A DNA stretch of 64,000 bases from Chryseobacterium sp. JJR-5R (GTDB lineage: Bacteria > Bacteroidota > Bacteroidia > Flavobacteriales > Weeksellaceae). This document shows, piece after piece, positions 25,963-32,667 of this stretch. Numbering within the stretch: position 1 is the stretch's first letter; each line of letters opens with the position of its first letter. The position numbers and the translations under genes were made by a program. The stretch is taken from contig NZ_CP139137.1 in NCBI RefSeq assembly GCF_034047335.1, forward strand, positions 3,038,001 to 3,102,000, read 5' to 3'. The notes under the pieces were generated by a model. The model searched no databases, had not been told where the DNA came from, and was given only the letters and a program-made list of their open reading frames with translations.

Positions 25963-25985
25963 TCCGAATCTATAATACCATAATT

Positions 25986-26765
25986 TTAATGAATATTTAA
26001 AAAATGCTTGACTACGTTGGCAAAATCAACAGGATTCTCTGCCTGCACCCAATGCCCTGCATTTTTTACGGTCTCAAATTCTGCTGCCGGAAACTGCTGC
26101 TTAATGGCAAACTGATCCTGCGGAAGGATATAATTGGACTTCTGCCCTGCGATAAATAATGTTTTGCCTGTAAATACGCCGAACCTGATGGCATTGGAAA
26201 CGAAATCATTGTATTTTTCGGAAAGGGTCTTAAGATTGAACCGCCAGTTCAGCTTTTTTGTCTCATCCCAGTACAAATTTTTGGCAAGAAACTGGATGGT
26301 TGATTTTTCAGGAATATACTGGCTGAGCACGGCTTCCACTTCGCTTCTTGAAGCCACGGTATTGAAATCTACGGTTTCAAGTGCTTTGATAATCCCTTGA
26401 TGGTGAGGAGGATATGCTTTCGGGGAGATGTCTACCACAATCAGCTTTTCCACTTTTTCCTGATATTTTATGGCAAACTGCATCACGGCTTTCCCGCCTA
26501 AAGAGTGGCCTAAAATATTCGCTTTTGAAATCCCGTAATGATCCATGTAATGAAGGATATCATCCGCAAGATCATCGTGGGACATGCTTTCAGAGTGGAA
26601 ACTTCTTCCGTGGTTTCTGAGATCGATTAAGTGAACCGGCAGAAATTCTCCAAGGTCTTTCCCGAAGGTTCCCCAGTTGTCCAGCATCCCAAACAATCCG
26701 TGGAATACCAGCAAAGGTGCTGATGAAAGGTTTTCACCAAATATTTTTGAATTTAAAATTTCCAT
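25986..26765 (-). CDS. Alpha/beta hydrolase (YbfF-like esterase)
   Basis: 259 residues, alpha/beta-hydrolase fold. The oxyanion region FHGLFGMLDNW (21-31), the nucleophile elbow GHSLGG with Ser88, and NAGHWVQAENP with the catalytic His near the C-terminus are in place. The HGLFGxxDNW motif is typical of YbfF-like acyl-CoA/ester hydrolases. It lies upstream of the graspetide operon on the same strand, with a 116-base gap holding the operon's candidate promoter. I see no reason to assign it to peptide maturation or cleavage. Confidence 0.85.
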   Translation of the reverse strand: MEILNSKIFGENLSSAPLLVFHGLFGMLDNWGTFGKDLGEFLPVHLIDLRNHGRSFHSESMSHDDLADDILHYMDHYGISKANILGHSLGGKAVMQFAIKYQEKVEKLIVVDISPKAYPPHHQGIIKALETVDFNTVASRSEVEAVLSQYIPEKSTIQFLAKNLYWDETKKLNWRFNLKTLSEKYNDFVSNAIRFGVFTGKTLFIAGQKSNYILPQDQFAIKQQFPAAEFETVKNAGHWVQAENPVDFANVVKHFLNIH

Positions 26766-26855
26766 AAGTTGTATTTTAGAGATAGAGGCCTGACGAGGGA
26801 AGCCGGAAGCTATAAATTCCGTTTAAGCCTTTCGGTTTCCGGTTCCTGCCGCAGT

Positions 26856-27575
26856 TTACCATTTTGCCAGTCTTTTCAGATAGGCCTGAACCGTATTTTC
26901 CAGTCCCATATACAGGGCTTCAGAAATCAAAGCGTGACCGATGGAAACTTCCAGCAGGTTAGGGACTGTATCCGCAAAATATTTTAAATTATCCAGGCTC
27001 AGATCGTGTCCTGCGTTTATACCCAACCCAAAGTCTGCCGCAACCAGTGCTGTATCACGGTAAGGCTTTACGGCCGCTTCTTTATCTGATGTATAATTTT
27101 TTGCATAGGCTTCGGTATAGAGTTCTATCCTGTCCGCGCCTGATTTTGCGGCATATTCCACCAGTTCCGGATTCGGGTCAAGGAAAACTGAAGTCCGGAT
27201 TCCTGCATTTTTAAATTCTGCAATGATTTCTTTAAGAAAATCCAGGTGTTTTTTCGTATCCCAGCCGGCATTTGAAGTAATGGCATCATCGGCATCCGGA
27301 ACCAGGGTTACCTGTTCAGGCTTTACCTCCAGCACCATATCGATAAACGGCCTGTGGGGATTTCCTTCAATATTGAATTCTGTGGTAACAAGCGGCTTCA
27401 GGTCGTACACATCTTTCTTGGTGATGTGCCTTTCGTCAGGCCTCGGGTGGATGGTAATTCCCTGGCCTCCGAATTCCTGAATTTTAACGGCAGCTTCCGT
27501 TACGCTTGGCGTCTCACCTCCTCTTGCATTTCTAAGGGTAGCGATTTTATTGATATTTACGCTTAATTTTGTCAT
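26856..27575 (-). CDS. pdxJ: Pyridoxine 5'-phosphate synthase
   Basis: 239 residues, standard PdxJ length. It condenses 3-amino-2-oxopropyl phosphate with deoxyxylulose 5-phosphate to pyridoxine phosphate. The start KLSVNINKIATLRNARGG, the active-site HPRPDERHI and GINAGHDLSLDN are clear. The start is ATG 27575; eight more in-frame codons upstream run through the promoter box (27580-27587), which ends four bases before this ATG, so the mRNA is probably leaderless. Confidence 0.97.
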   Translation of the reverse strand: MTKLSVNINKIATLRNARGGETPSVTEAAVKIQEFGGQGITIHPRPDERHITKKDVYDLKPLVTTEFNIEGNPHRPFIDMVLEVKPEQVTLVPDADDAITSNAGWDTKKHLDFLKEIIAEFKNAGIRTSVFLDPNPELVEYAAKSGADRIELYTEAYAKNYTSDKEAAVKPYRDTALVAADFGLGINAGHDLSLDNLKYFADTVPNLLEVSIGHALISEALYMGLENTVQAYLKRLAKW

Positions 27576-27579
27576 GGTA

Positions 27580-27587
27580 CAAAAATA
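27580..27587 (-). promoter_or_regulatory. -7 promoter box of pdxJ
   Basis: TATTTTTG on the minus strand, followed by TACC and the ATG. It directly follows the T run of the upstream terminator. Confidence 0.6.
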
Positions 27588-27617
27588 AAAAAAACCCAAC
27601 TTAAAGTGGGCTTTTTT
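27587..27617. terminator. Bidirectional terminator upstream of pdxJ
   Basis: AAAAACCCA-A-CTT pairs with AAGTGGG plus a T run, with one bulged A; A and T runs flank both sides. On the minus strand it ends the transcript of the 76-residue gene just before the pdxJ promoter box. Confidence 0.75.
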
Positions 27618-27629
27618 AGTACAACATTT

Positions 27630-27860
27630 TTAGCTTCCCTGTGTGACCAGCCTTACAATGGTAAGTGCAACATTTACGCCTAATCCGATAAGGGCCAGGT
27701 TACAGGCAGATTTGGCCGCCACCGGCTCTTTGTCTTTTTTAACAAAGTAGATAATGGCGCCTGCCAAAGGAATACAAAATGATAAAATTTTCAATCCGAT
27801 GTGAAGGTCTTCATTCGACTTGTTGGGTTCATTCTGGAAATTCTGATTTAAATCGTTCAT
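27630..27860 (-). CDS. Small two-helix membrane protein
   Basis: 76 residues. An Asn-rich polar N-terminus (MNDLNQNFQNEPNKSNEDLH) is followed by two hydrophobic helices (about 22-40 and 54-70) joined by the charged loop VKKDKEPVAAKSA. I do not recognise a named family with certainty; similar small inner-membrane proteins are frequent in flavobacteria. It lies 11 bases downstream of the DUF2085 gene on the same strand, so the two are likely one transcript. Confidence 0.65.
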   Translation of the reverse strand: MNDLNQNFQNEPNKSNEDLHIGLKILSFCIPLAGAIIYFVKKDKEPVAAKSACNLALIGLGVNVALTIVRLVTQGS

Positions 27861-27871
27861 AGTTTATTTTA

Positions 27872-28207
27872 TTATGATATTAATGTTTCAATAAATTTAT
27901 AGGTGTAATAGGTGATCCTTTCACTGAATCCGCTGATGCCGATCCCTGCTAAAAAACCTGTAATACACCGGATCATATTCGTGCTTTCCCGGTTCAGGTA
28001 GGCCTGGGTAAGGCCGTCGATAAGCGTGGGAAGAATAAGCAGAATACTTAAAAACATCCCTATCTGATAGAACCACAGCATAGGAATCATTAGGAAGTAC
28101 CCTAAGTAAATACCTGTACACCTGGCGCATACCGGAAACTGTTTCTTTTTATAAAAGAAAGACCTGGACGGCATCCGGTGGCAATCTACCCATTGAATCT
28201 TAGTCAT
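27872..28207 (-). CDS. DUF2085 membrane protein
   Basis: 111 residues. The N-terminal motif [20 protein letters not shown] followed by [10 protein letters not shown], with three cysteines and a His able to bind a metal, is the DUF2085 signature. Two to three membrane helices follow. The family's function is unknown. Upstream, TATTTTAG (28212-28219, one deviation from consensus) ends four bases before the ATG, as in several other genes here. Confidence 0.85.
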   Translation of the reverse strand: MTKIQWVDCHRMPSRSFFYKKKQFPVCARCTGIYLGYFLMIPMLWFYQIGMFLSILLILPTLIDGLTQAYLNRESTNMIRCITGFLAGIGISGFSERITYYTYKFIETLIS

Positions 28208-28211
28208 ACCG

Positions 28212-28219
28212 CTAAAATA
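28212..28219 (-). promoter_or_regulatory. Near-consensus -7 box of the DUF2085 gene
   Basis: TATTTTAG on the minus strand differs at one base from TAnnTTTG and lies four bases before the start codon. Confidence 0.35.
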
Positions 28220-28292
28220 GGAAAAATATCTATTTTTAACAATTTAATCAGGTCAACTTTACATTAAATCCTTTAAGTATCGCGGTTTCAGT

Positions 28293-29552
28293 TTATATTT
28301 TCACTTGCATTACTTCAAGTTCAAATTGCTTGGAAGCCACCAGCAGATGGTCGAAAATATCGGCCTGAATCTGTTCAAACCGTACCCATTCCGTATCATT
28401 GGTAAAGGAATAGATTTCCAGAGGAAGGCCCTGCGGCGTAATATTGAGCTGGCGGACAATCAGCGGTCCTTCTTTATCAAGCTCCGGAATTTTTTCGATG
28501 TATTTCTGGGCATAATACCTGAAGACCCCGATATTGGTAAGCTGACGCCCGTTGATGATCTCCTCATTATGCGCCATGTTTTCTTTTTCCTTTCTCAGCT
28601 CTACAGATTTATTGCTGAGGTACTCTGAAATAAGGTTGATGTTTTTCAGGCGTTCAATATCTTCATCGGTAAGAAACTTAAATGAGTTGATGTTAAAAAA
28701 AATCGACTTTTTAATTCTCCTCGCGTTAGTTTCAGAAATGACCTGGAGGTTCTTGATTTCAGTGGTCATTAAATCATAAGTAGGAATGGTGGAAAAAGTT
28801 TTATCAAAATTATTGATCCTTGTGGTCAGCAGGTTGATCTCTGCAATATTCCCTTCCAGATTGTATTTGGGAATGCTTACCCAGTCGCCCACCTTCAGGT
28901 TTTTTGAAGTGGCCACATGGATGCCGGTAACAAATCCTAAAATGGTATCCCGGAATACCAGCACCAGCACTGCCGTGATGGCCCCTAAACTCCCTACAAT
29001 GGTTGTTCCTTTGATACCGAAAACGACACAGATCCCGACTACGGAAAAGATAAAGATCCCCAGTATCTTCATTGTCTCAGAGACCGCATTCAGTGCCATG
29101 ATCTTATAAAAATCCTGTTTGATCACAAAATAATTCCTGAAAGCCGTCAGCCCGCGGTACAGCATCCCGGCGAAAATCATGACTAATCCTAAGTTGACAG
29201 ACCTGATCAGAAACTGGGTTGTTTTTACCAGTGCCCCTGAAAATATTGACTCGTGGATACTGCCGACAATCAACAGTGCAAAAAGATGCGCAATGGAATT
29301 GGTAACCCTTGATTCATAAACGGAATTGACTATAGGATATTTTTCCTTGTTATGGAATATACGGAAAACGCTGTTGATGATAATCTTAAGAAGGATATCA
29401 ATAACCAGAAAGATTACCCATAACAAAATTATCTTTACAATGATATGGAAAACCCAGTCCAGACCTGTCGGAGAGATCCGGCTGATGTATCGGTAGAGCG
29501 GCTCACTCAATTCCTGCAAAAAATCTTTTGTTTCTTCTAACTGGTCGTTCAT
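28293..29552 (-). CDS. MscS-family mechanosensitive ion channel (YbdG-like)
   Basis: 419 residues with five membrane helices and a cytoplasmic MscS domain. The pore helix lies around GTTIVGSLGAITAVLVLVFR, followed by DTILGFVTGIHVATSKNLKVGDWV, the beta-domain start of MscS proteins. The length and the C-terminal extension fit the larger YbdG-like branch. It should open under membrane tension to release solutes in hypo-osmotic shock. The start at 29552 (MNDQLEETKDF) is supported by the TAAATTTG box five bases upstream; an extra 20 codons would overlap it. Confidence 0.9.
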   Translation of the reverse strand: MNDQLEETKDFLQELSEPLYRYISRISPTGLDWVFHIIVKIILLWVIFLVIDILLKIIINSVFRIFHNKEKYPIVNSVYESRVTNSIAHLFALLIVGSIHESIFSGALVKTTQFLIRSVNLGLVMIFAGMLYRGLTAFRNYFVIKQDFYKIMALNAVSETMKILGIFIFSVVGICVVFGIKGTTIVGSLGAITAVLVLVFRDTILGFVTGIHVATSKNLKVGDWVSIPKYNLEGNIAEINLLTTRINNFDKTFSTIPTYDLMTTEIKNLQVISETNARRIKKSIFFNINSFKFLTDEDIERLKNINLISEYLSNKSVELRKEKENMAHNEEIINGRQLTNIGVFRYYAQKYIEKIPELDKEGPLIVRQLNITPQGLPLEIYSFTNDTEWVRFEQIQADIFDHLLVASKQFELEVMQVKI

Positions 29553-29557
29553 TAAAG

Positions 29558-29565
29558 CAAATTTA
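29558..29565 (-). promoter_or_regulatory. -7 promoter box of the MscS gene
   Basis: TAAATTTG on the minus strand, five bases before the ATG at 29552. Confidence 0.5.
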
Positions 29566-29821
29566 AGAAATTTAAGATGGATTTTAAATACAATTCCTGC
29601 ATCAATTATCATCCCAAAACCCGTGATTCTACAATTTCCGGAAAATTTTCTTAATAAAGAGCAAACAGTAATTACCGCTGACCCTTTATCAGTAATCCAA
29701 AATCAATTTCAAACAAAGACAATCTATATATTAAATTTAAAAATAACATTCTTTTATTTAATTTAATATGGATAATTCAGTAATTTAATACGAACTAAAC
29801 GAATTGAAACCGATAAATTAT

Positions 29822-30272
29822 ATGAAAATATTACTATTTTATTTTGTTGTGTGTATTCACGTTTTTAGCCAAATGTTCAGGAATGGACGATCCTGCGCCA
29901 GCTTCTGAAAACACGAATGCTACCATTGTGGAAACCGGCAAAGTAATGTCACAAAACGGAACCAGGCCTATGGCGGTACTATGGTTTTTGCTTTTGATGA
30001 TCAGTATAAATCTATTATACTACTTCTGACGCTGAAGGTAAATTTACGATGCTCCGGCCGGAAATCACACCATTTATATCCAGACCGGTAACGGAAGAAA
30101 TTTCCGCAACGGTAAAAGACAGTGAAGCTTAAACCTAAATGCGGGCAAGAGCAAAATGAATTAGGTGGTAAAAATGCCCATCAAGCAGCGGCTGTATTTA
30201 TTACTCCATGTTCCATAATCACGCTTCAGGAAATATCGGGAACGCCGGCGTTATTCTGCAGTATATAATTTT
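29822..30272 (+). pseudogene. Frameshifted lipoprotein gene remnant
   Basis: Starting at ATG 29822 the first frame gives MKILLFYFVV, a signal-peptide start; the adjacent frame continues as FLAKCSGMDDPAPASENTN and NATIVETGKVMSQNGTRPMA; a third gives VFAFDDQYKS, then TTSDAEGKFT, then APAGNHTIYIQTGNGRNFRN, and finally an open stretch to a stop at 30272. Read in order, the pieces form one plausible lipoprotein with a carboxypeptidase-regulatory-like beta-sandwich domain, broken by at least four frame changes. No intact frame covers it. Sequencing error is unlikely with so many shifts. Confidence 0.65.
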
Positions 30273-30361
30273 AAACCTTTAATAAAAACTTCAACTTAAG
30301 CATGGAGGCAGCTTTTATATAGCTTCCTTTTTTTATATCTTGCATATAAATAAAAAAACAA

Positions 30362-30853
30362 ATGGATACAGCATTAATTAATATTCTCTGCCTCGTTCTC
30401 TTATTTCTGGGAATGTTGGGCACTTTTCTTCCGGTACTCCCCGGATTGTTACTGAGCATCTGCGGCCTGTTGATTTATAAGTTCGGTACCGATGCAGACC
30501 TGCCGATGATCTACGTGTGGGCATTCGGGATCCTGACTGTGGTTTCAGTGGTGCTGAATTATGTGATTCCCGCAAAAACGAACCAGAAATACGGGGGAAC
30601 GCGCTGGGGAAGCATCGGCTCTGTGATCGGGACTATTGTCGGGATTTTCTTACCGATTCCACTAGGCTTTCTGGTAGGGATGTTTGCCGGTGTATTTATC
30701 GGTGAGCTTCTTCATGACAGCAAAGACATGAAAAAGGCATTAAATTCCACCAAAGGGGCTTTCATCGGATTTATTTACGGAACCGGATTCAGCCTGGTGG
30801 TGGGCATGGCTATGTTTTTGGTAGTAATACTGGATATGCTTGCCGTTATTTAA
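30362..30853 (+). CDS. DUF456 membrane protein
   Basis: 163 residues, three to four membrane helices rich in glycine. LGMLGTFLPVLPGLLLSICG at the N-terminus and the basic loop TNQKYGGTRWGSIGSVIGTI are the DUF456 signature; AGVFIGELLHDSKDMKKALN is the conserved cytosolic part. The function is unknown. The next lipoprotein gene starts 11 bases after its stop, so they are probably co-transcribed. Confidence 0.88.
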   Translation: MDTALINILCLVLLFLGMLGTFLPVLPGLLLSICGLLIYKFGTDADLPMIYVWAFGILTVVSVVLNYVIPAKTNQKYGGTRWGSIGSVIGTIVGIFLPIPLGFLVGMFAGVFIGELLHDSKDMKKALNSTKGAFIGFIYGTGFSLVVGMAMFLVVILDMLAVI

Positions 30854-30864
30854 AAGTAAAAATT

Positions 30865-31383
30865 ATGTTTCATAAAATCATTGTATACAGCCTGGGCGTA
30901 TGTTCTCTTATGAACTGCAATGCCCGTAAAAAATCGGCAGATCCAGGAAAAACATCCGCGAAAACAGAAATATCTGCAGCCCCTGTAAAAGTAAATCCTA
31001 TTCCCATGAACAGTGAAAAAATCATTTACTTAAAAGAAGGTGAAAACAAATTTCTGAGCGAGTACCAGATGAATGTCACGTTCAAAGGTATTTCAGAGGA
31101 CAGCCGCTGTCCGGAAGGGGTCAACTGCATCTGGGCCGGTGCTGCCGTTGCACAGGTTGAAGTGATGGGAACCACCACCCGGCCGATGACACTGAACCTT
31201 GCAACCATTGACAACAAAGGCCGAAACTACAGCCGGTCTGCAGCTTTCAACGGCTATACCATTTCTTTAACAGAAGTGACTCCTTATCCGAAATCGGCAG
31301 AAGGGACACAGGCTTTGACAGGAGCCTACCGGATCGGGATTACCATTACAAAATCAACAGGAGAAACAACTACCACGAAATAG
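30865..31383 (+). CDS. Lipoprotein with DSRCP...CxWAG motif
   Basis: 172 residues. A lipoprotein-type signal ends in SLMNC. The mature part holds EDSRCPEGVNCIWAGAA, with two cysteines probably bridged; this motif recurs in short secreted proteins of Bacteroidota whose function I do not know. The C-terminal half looks like a beta-sandwich. The last 14 bases overlap the 3' end of ung on the other strand. It follows DUF456 by 11 bases. Confidence 0.7.
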   Translation: MFHKIIVYSLGVCSLMNCNARKKSADPGKTSAKTEISAAPVKVNPIPMNSEKIIYLKEGENKFLSEYQMNVTFKGISEDSRCPEGVNCIWAGAAVAQVEVMGTTTRPMTLNLATIDNKGRNYSRSAAFNGYTISLTEVTPYPKSAEGTQALTGAYRIGITITKSTGETTTTK

Positions 31384-32011
31384 GTTTTTTCCCTTTTGAT
31401 ACAAGGTATTCGTTAATCTTTGAAAAAGGCCTGCTCCCGAAAAACCCTTTGTGAACAGAAAACGGAGACGGATGGGCGGACTTTAAAATAAAATGCTTGG
31501 CCGGATTGATCAGTTCGGCTTTTTTCTGTGCAAACGCACCCCAGAGTACAAAAACCACGTTTTCTTTTTTATCTGAAATTTCTTTGATGATAAAATCGGT
31601 AAATTTTTCCCAGCCTAAATCTTTGTGTGAATTCGGGGAATGGGCACGGACCGTGAGCGTCGCATTCAACAGCAAAACACCCTGTTTCCCCCAGTCGTCA
31701 AGCTCTTTTGATGTTCTTGCCACTCCGGTATCATCCTTTAATTCAATAAAAATATTTTTAAGGGAAGGCGGCGCTGCCACCTGTTCGGAGACGGAGAAGC
31801 ACAATCCGTTAGCCTGATAGTCGTTATGATAAGGATCCTGCCCGAGGATCACGACCTCAACATCATCAAAAGGCGTCAGTTCCAGTGCTCTGAAGATCTG
31901 TTTTTTCGGCGGAAAAACTTTTGTGGCTGCATATTCCTGCTTTACGTTGTCCCAAAGCCGGGTAAAGTACGGTGTATTTTTTATCGGGGCTAAAATTTCT
32001 GTCCAGGTCAT
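31370..32011 (-). CDS. ung: Uracil-DNA glycosylase
   Basis: 213 residues, family 1 UDG. It removes uracil from DNA to begin base-excision repair. Motif A GQDPYH (57-62, catalytic Asp59), LLLNATLTV and motif B AHPSPFS near the C-terminus are intact. Its 3' end overlaps the convergent lipoprotein gene by 14 bases. Upstream on the same strand lies a GNAT gene with a 46-base gap. Confidence 0.98.
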   Translation of the reverse strand: MTWTEILAPIKNTPYFTRLWDNVKQEYAATKVFPPKKQIFRALELTPFDDVEVVILGQDPYHNDYQANGLCFSVSEQVAAPPSLKNIFIELKDDTGVARTSKELDDWGKQGVLLLNATLTVRAHSPNSHKDLGWEKFTDFIIKEISDKKENVVFVLWGAFAQKKAELINPAKHFILKSAHPSPFSVHKGFFGSRPFSKINEYLVSKGKKPISW

Positions 32012-32057
32012 GGGTTAAATTTGAAAATAAGTTAATCTGATAATTAAGCGTTACAAT

Positions 32058-32570
32058 TTAAATACCATTATATTTTTTGCTGAAAACCAGGCTACCCGGG
32101 AAATCTTTATCATTCCGATCCTCCTGCAAGATGAAATTATGCTTTGAAAGAAGCTTTTTTGAGTTCTCATTGGATTGATCGGTCATCGCTAAAATCTTCT
32201 GCAAATTTAATTCATTAAAACCAAAATGTAAAACGGCAGTCAATGCTTCAGACATGATACCCTGCCGGTGATACTCCGGCAACAGTTCATAGCCGATTTC
32301 CGCTGTTTTCCGGTCTTCGGAAAAATTCCAGAGACAGATGGTCCCGATAAGATGAGCCTGATCTTTTAAAGAAATCCCCCAGTAAAAAGTCTGATGGTTC
32401 CGGGTTCTTTCTTTAATGGTTAAAATAAACCCAAGCGCATCATAATTGTTCTTAGGTGAGTTTCTCTGTACAAACTGATTGATCATTTCATTGCTCCGGA
32501 TCTTCAGAATATCTTCAACGTGGCTTTCGTTGATTTCTTTTAACTGCAGTCTCTGGGTTTCCTGTTTCAT
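32058..32570 (-). CDS. GNAT acetyltransferase (RimJ/RimL-like)
   Basis: 170 residues. The N-terminus QRLQLKEINESHVEDILKIR and the acetyl-CoA loop around GYELLPEYHRQGIMSEALTA place it in the RimJ/RimL branch, which acetylates protein N-termini or small amines. The substrate is unknown. It has its own -7 box (32575-32582), which ends four bases before the ATG, and is divergent from the MutS2 gene. Microviridin clusters can carry a GNAT, but this one is 6 kb from the graspetide operon and separately transcribed. Confidence 0.88.
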   Translation of the reverse strand: MKQETQRLQLKEINESHVEDILKIRSNEMINQFVQRNSPKNNYDALGFILTIKERTRNHQTFYWGISLKDQAHLIGTICLWNFSEDRKTAEIGYELLPEYHRQGIMSEALTAVLHFGFNELNLQKILAMTDQSNENSKKLLSKHNFILQEDRNDKDFPGSLVFSKKYNGI

Positions 32571-32574
32571 ATTT

Positions 32575-32582
32575 CAAATGTA
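32575..32582 (-). promoter_or_regulatory. -7 promoter box of the GNAT gene
   Basis: TACATTTG on the minus strand, followed by AAAT and the ATG at 32570: the same four-base spacing as at several other genes here. Confidence 0.55.
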
Positions 32583-32655
32583 ATAAAAACCTGATCATCC
32601 AGCATTTTCAAATTCTCAAATTATCTCATTTTCAAATTAACATTCATATTTTCAC

Positions 32656-32663
32656 TAAATTTG
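32656..32663 (+). promoter_or_regulatory. -7 promoter box of the MutS2 gene
   Basis: TAAATTTG, then TACT, then the GTG start at 32668. The position supports GTG as a leaderless start. Confidence 0.55.
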
Positions 32664-32667
32664 TACT

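Noticed and set aside
25986..26765. Alpha/beta hydrolase as graspetide leader peptidase
   Set aside because: Its motifs are those of YbfF-type esterases; the operon promoter lies between it and the precursors, and nothing links it to peptides.
28130..28207. DUF2085 Cys motif as a zinc-finger regulator
   Set aside because: The following membrane helices and [10 protein letters not shown] match DUF2085, a membrane family, not a DNA-binding protein.
32058..32570. GNAT gene as part of the graspetide cluster
   Set aside because: Microviridin clusters can include a GNAT, but this one is 6 kb away, RimJ/RimL-like, and has its own promoter.
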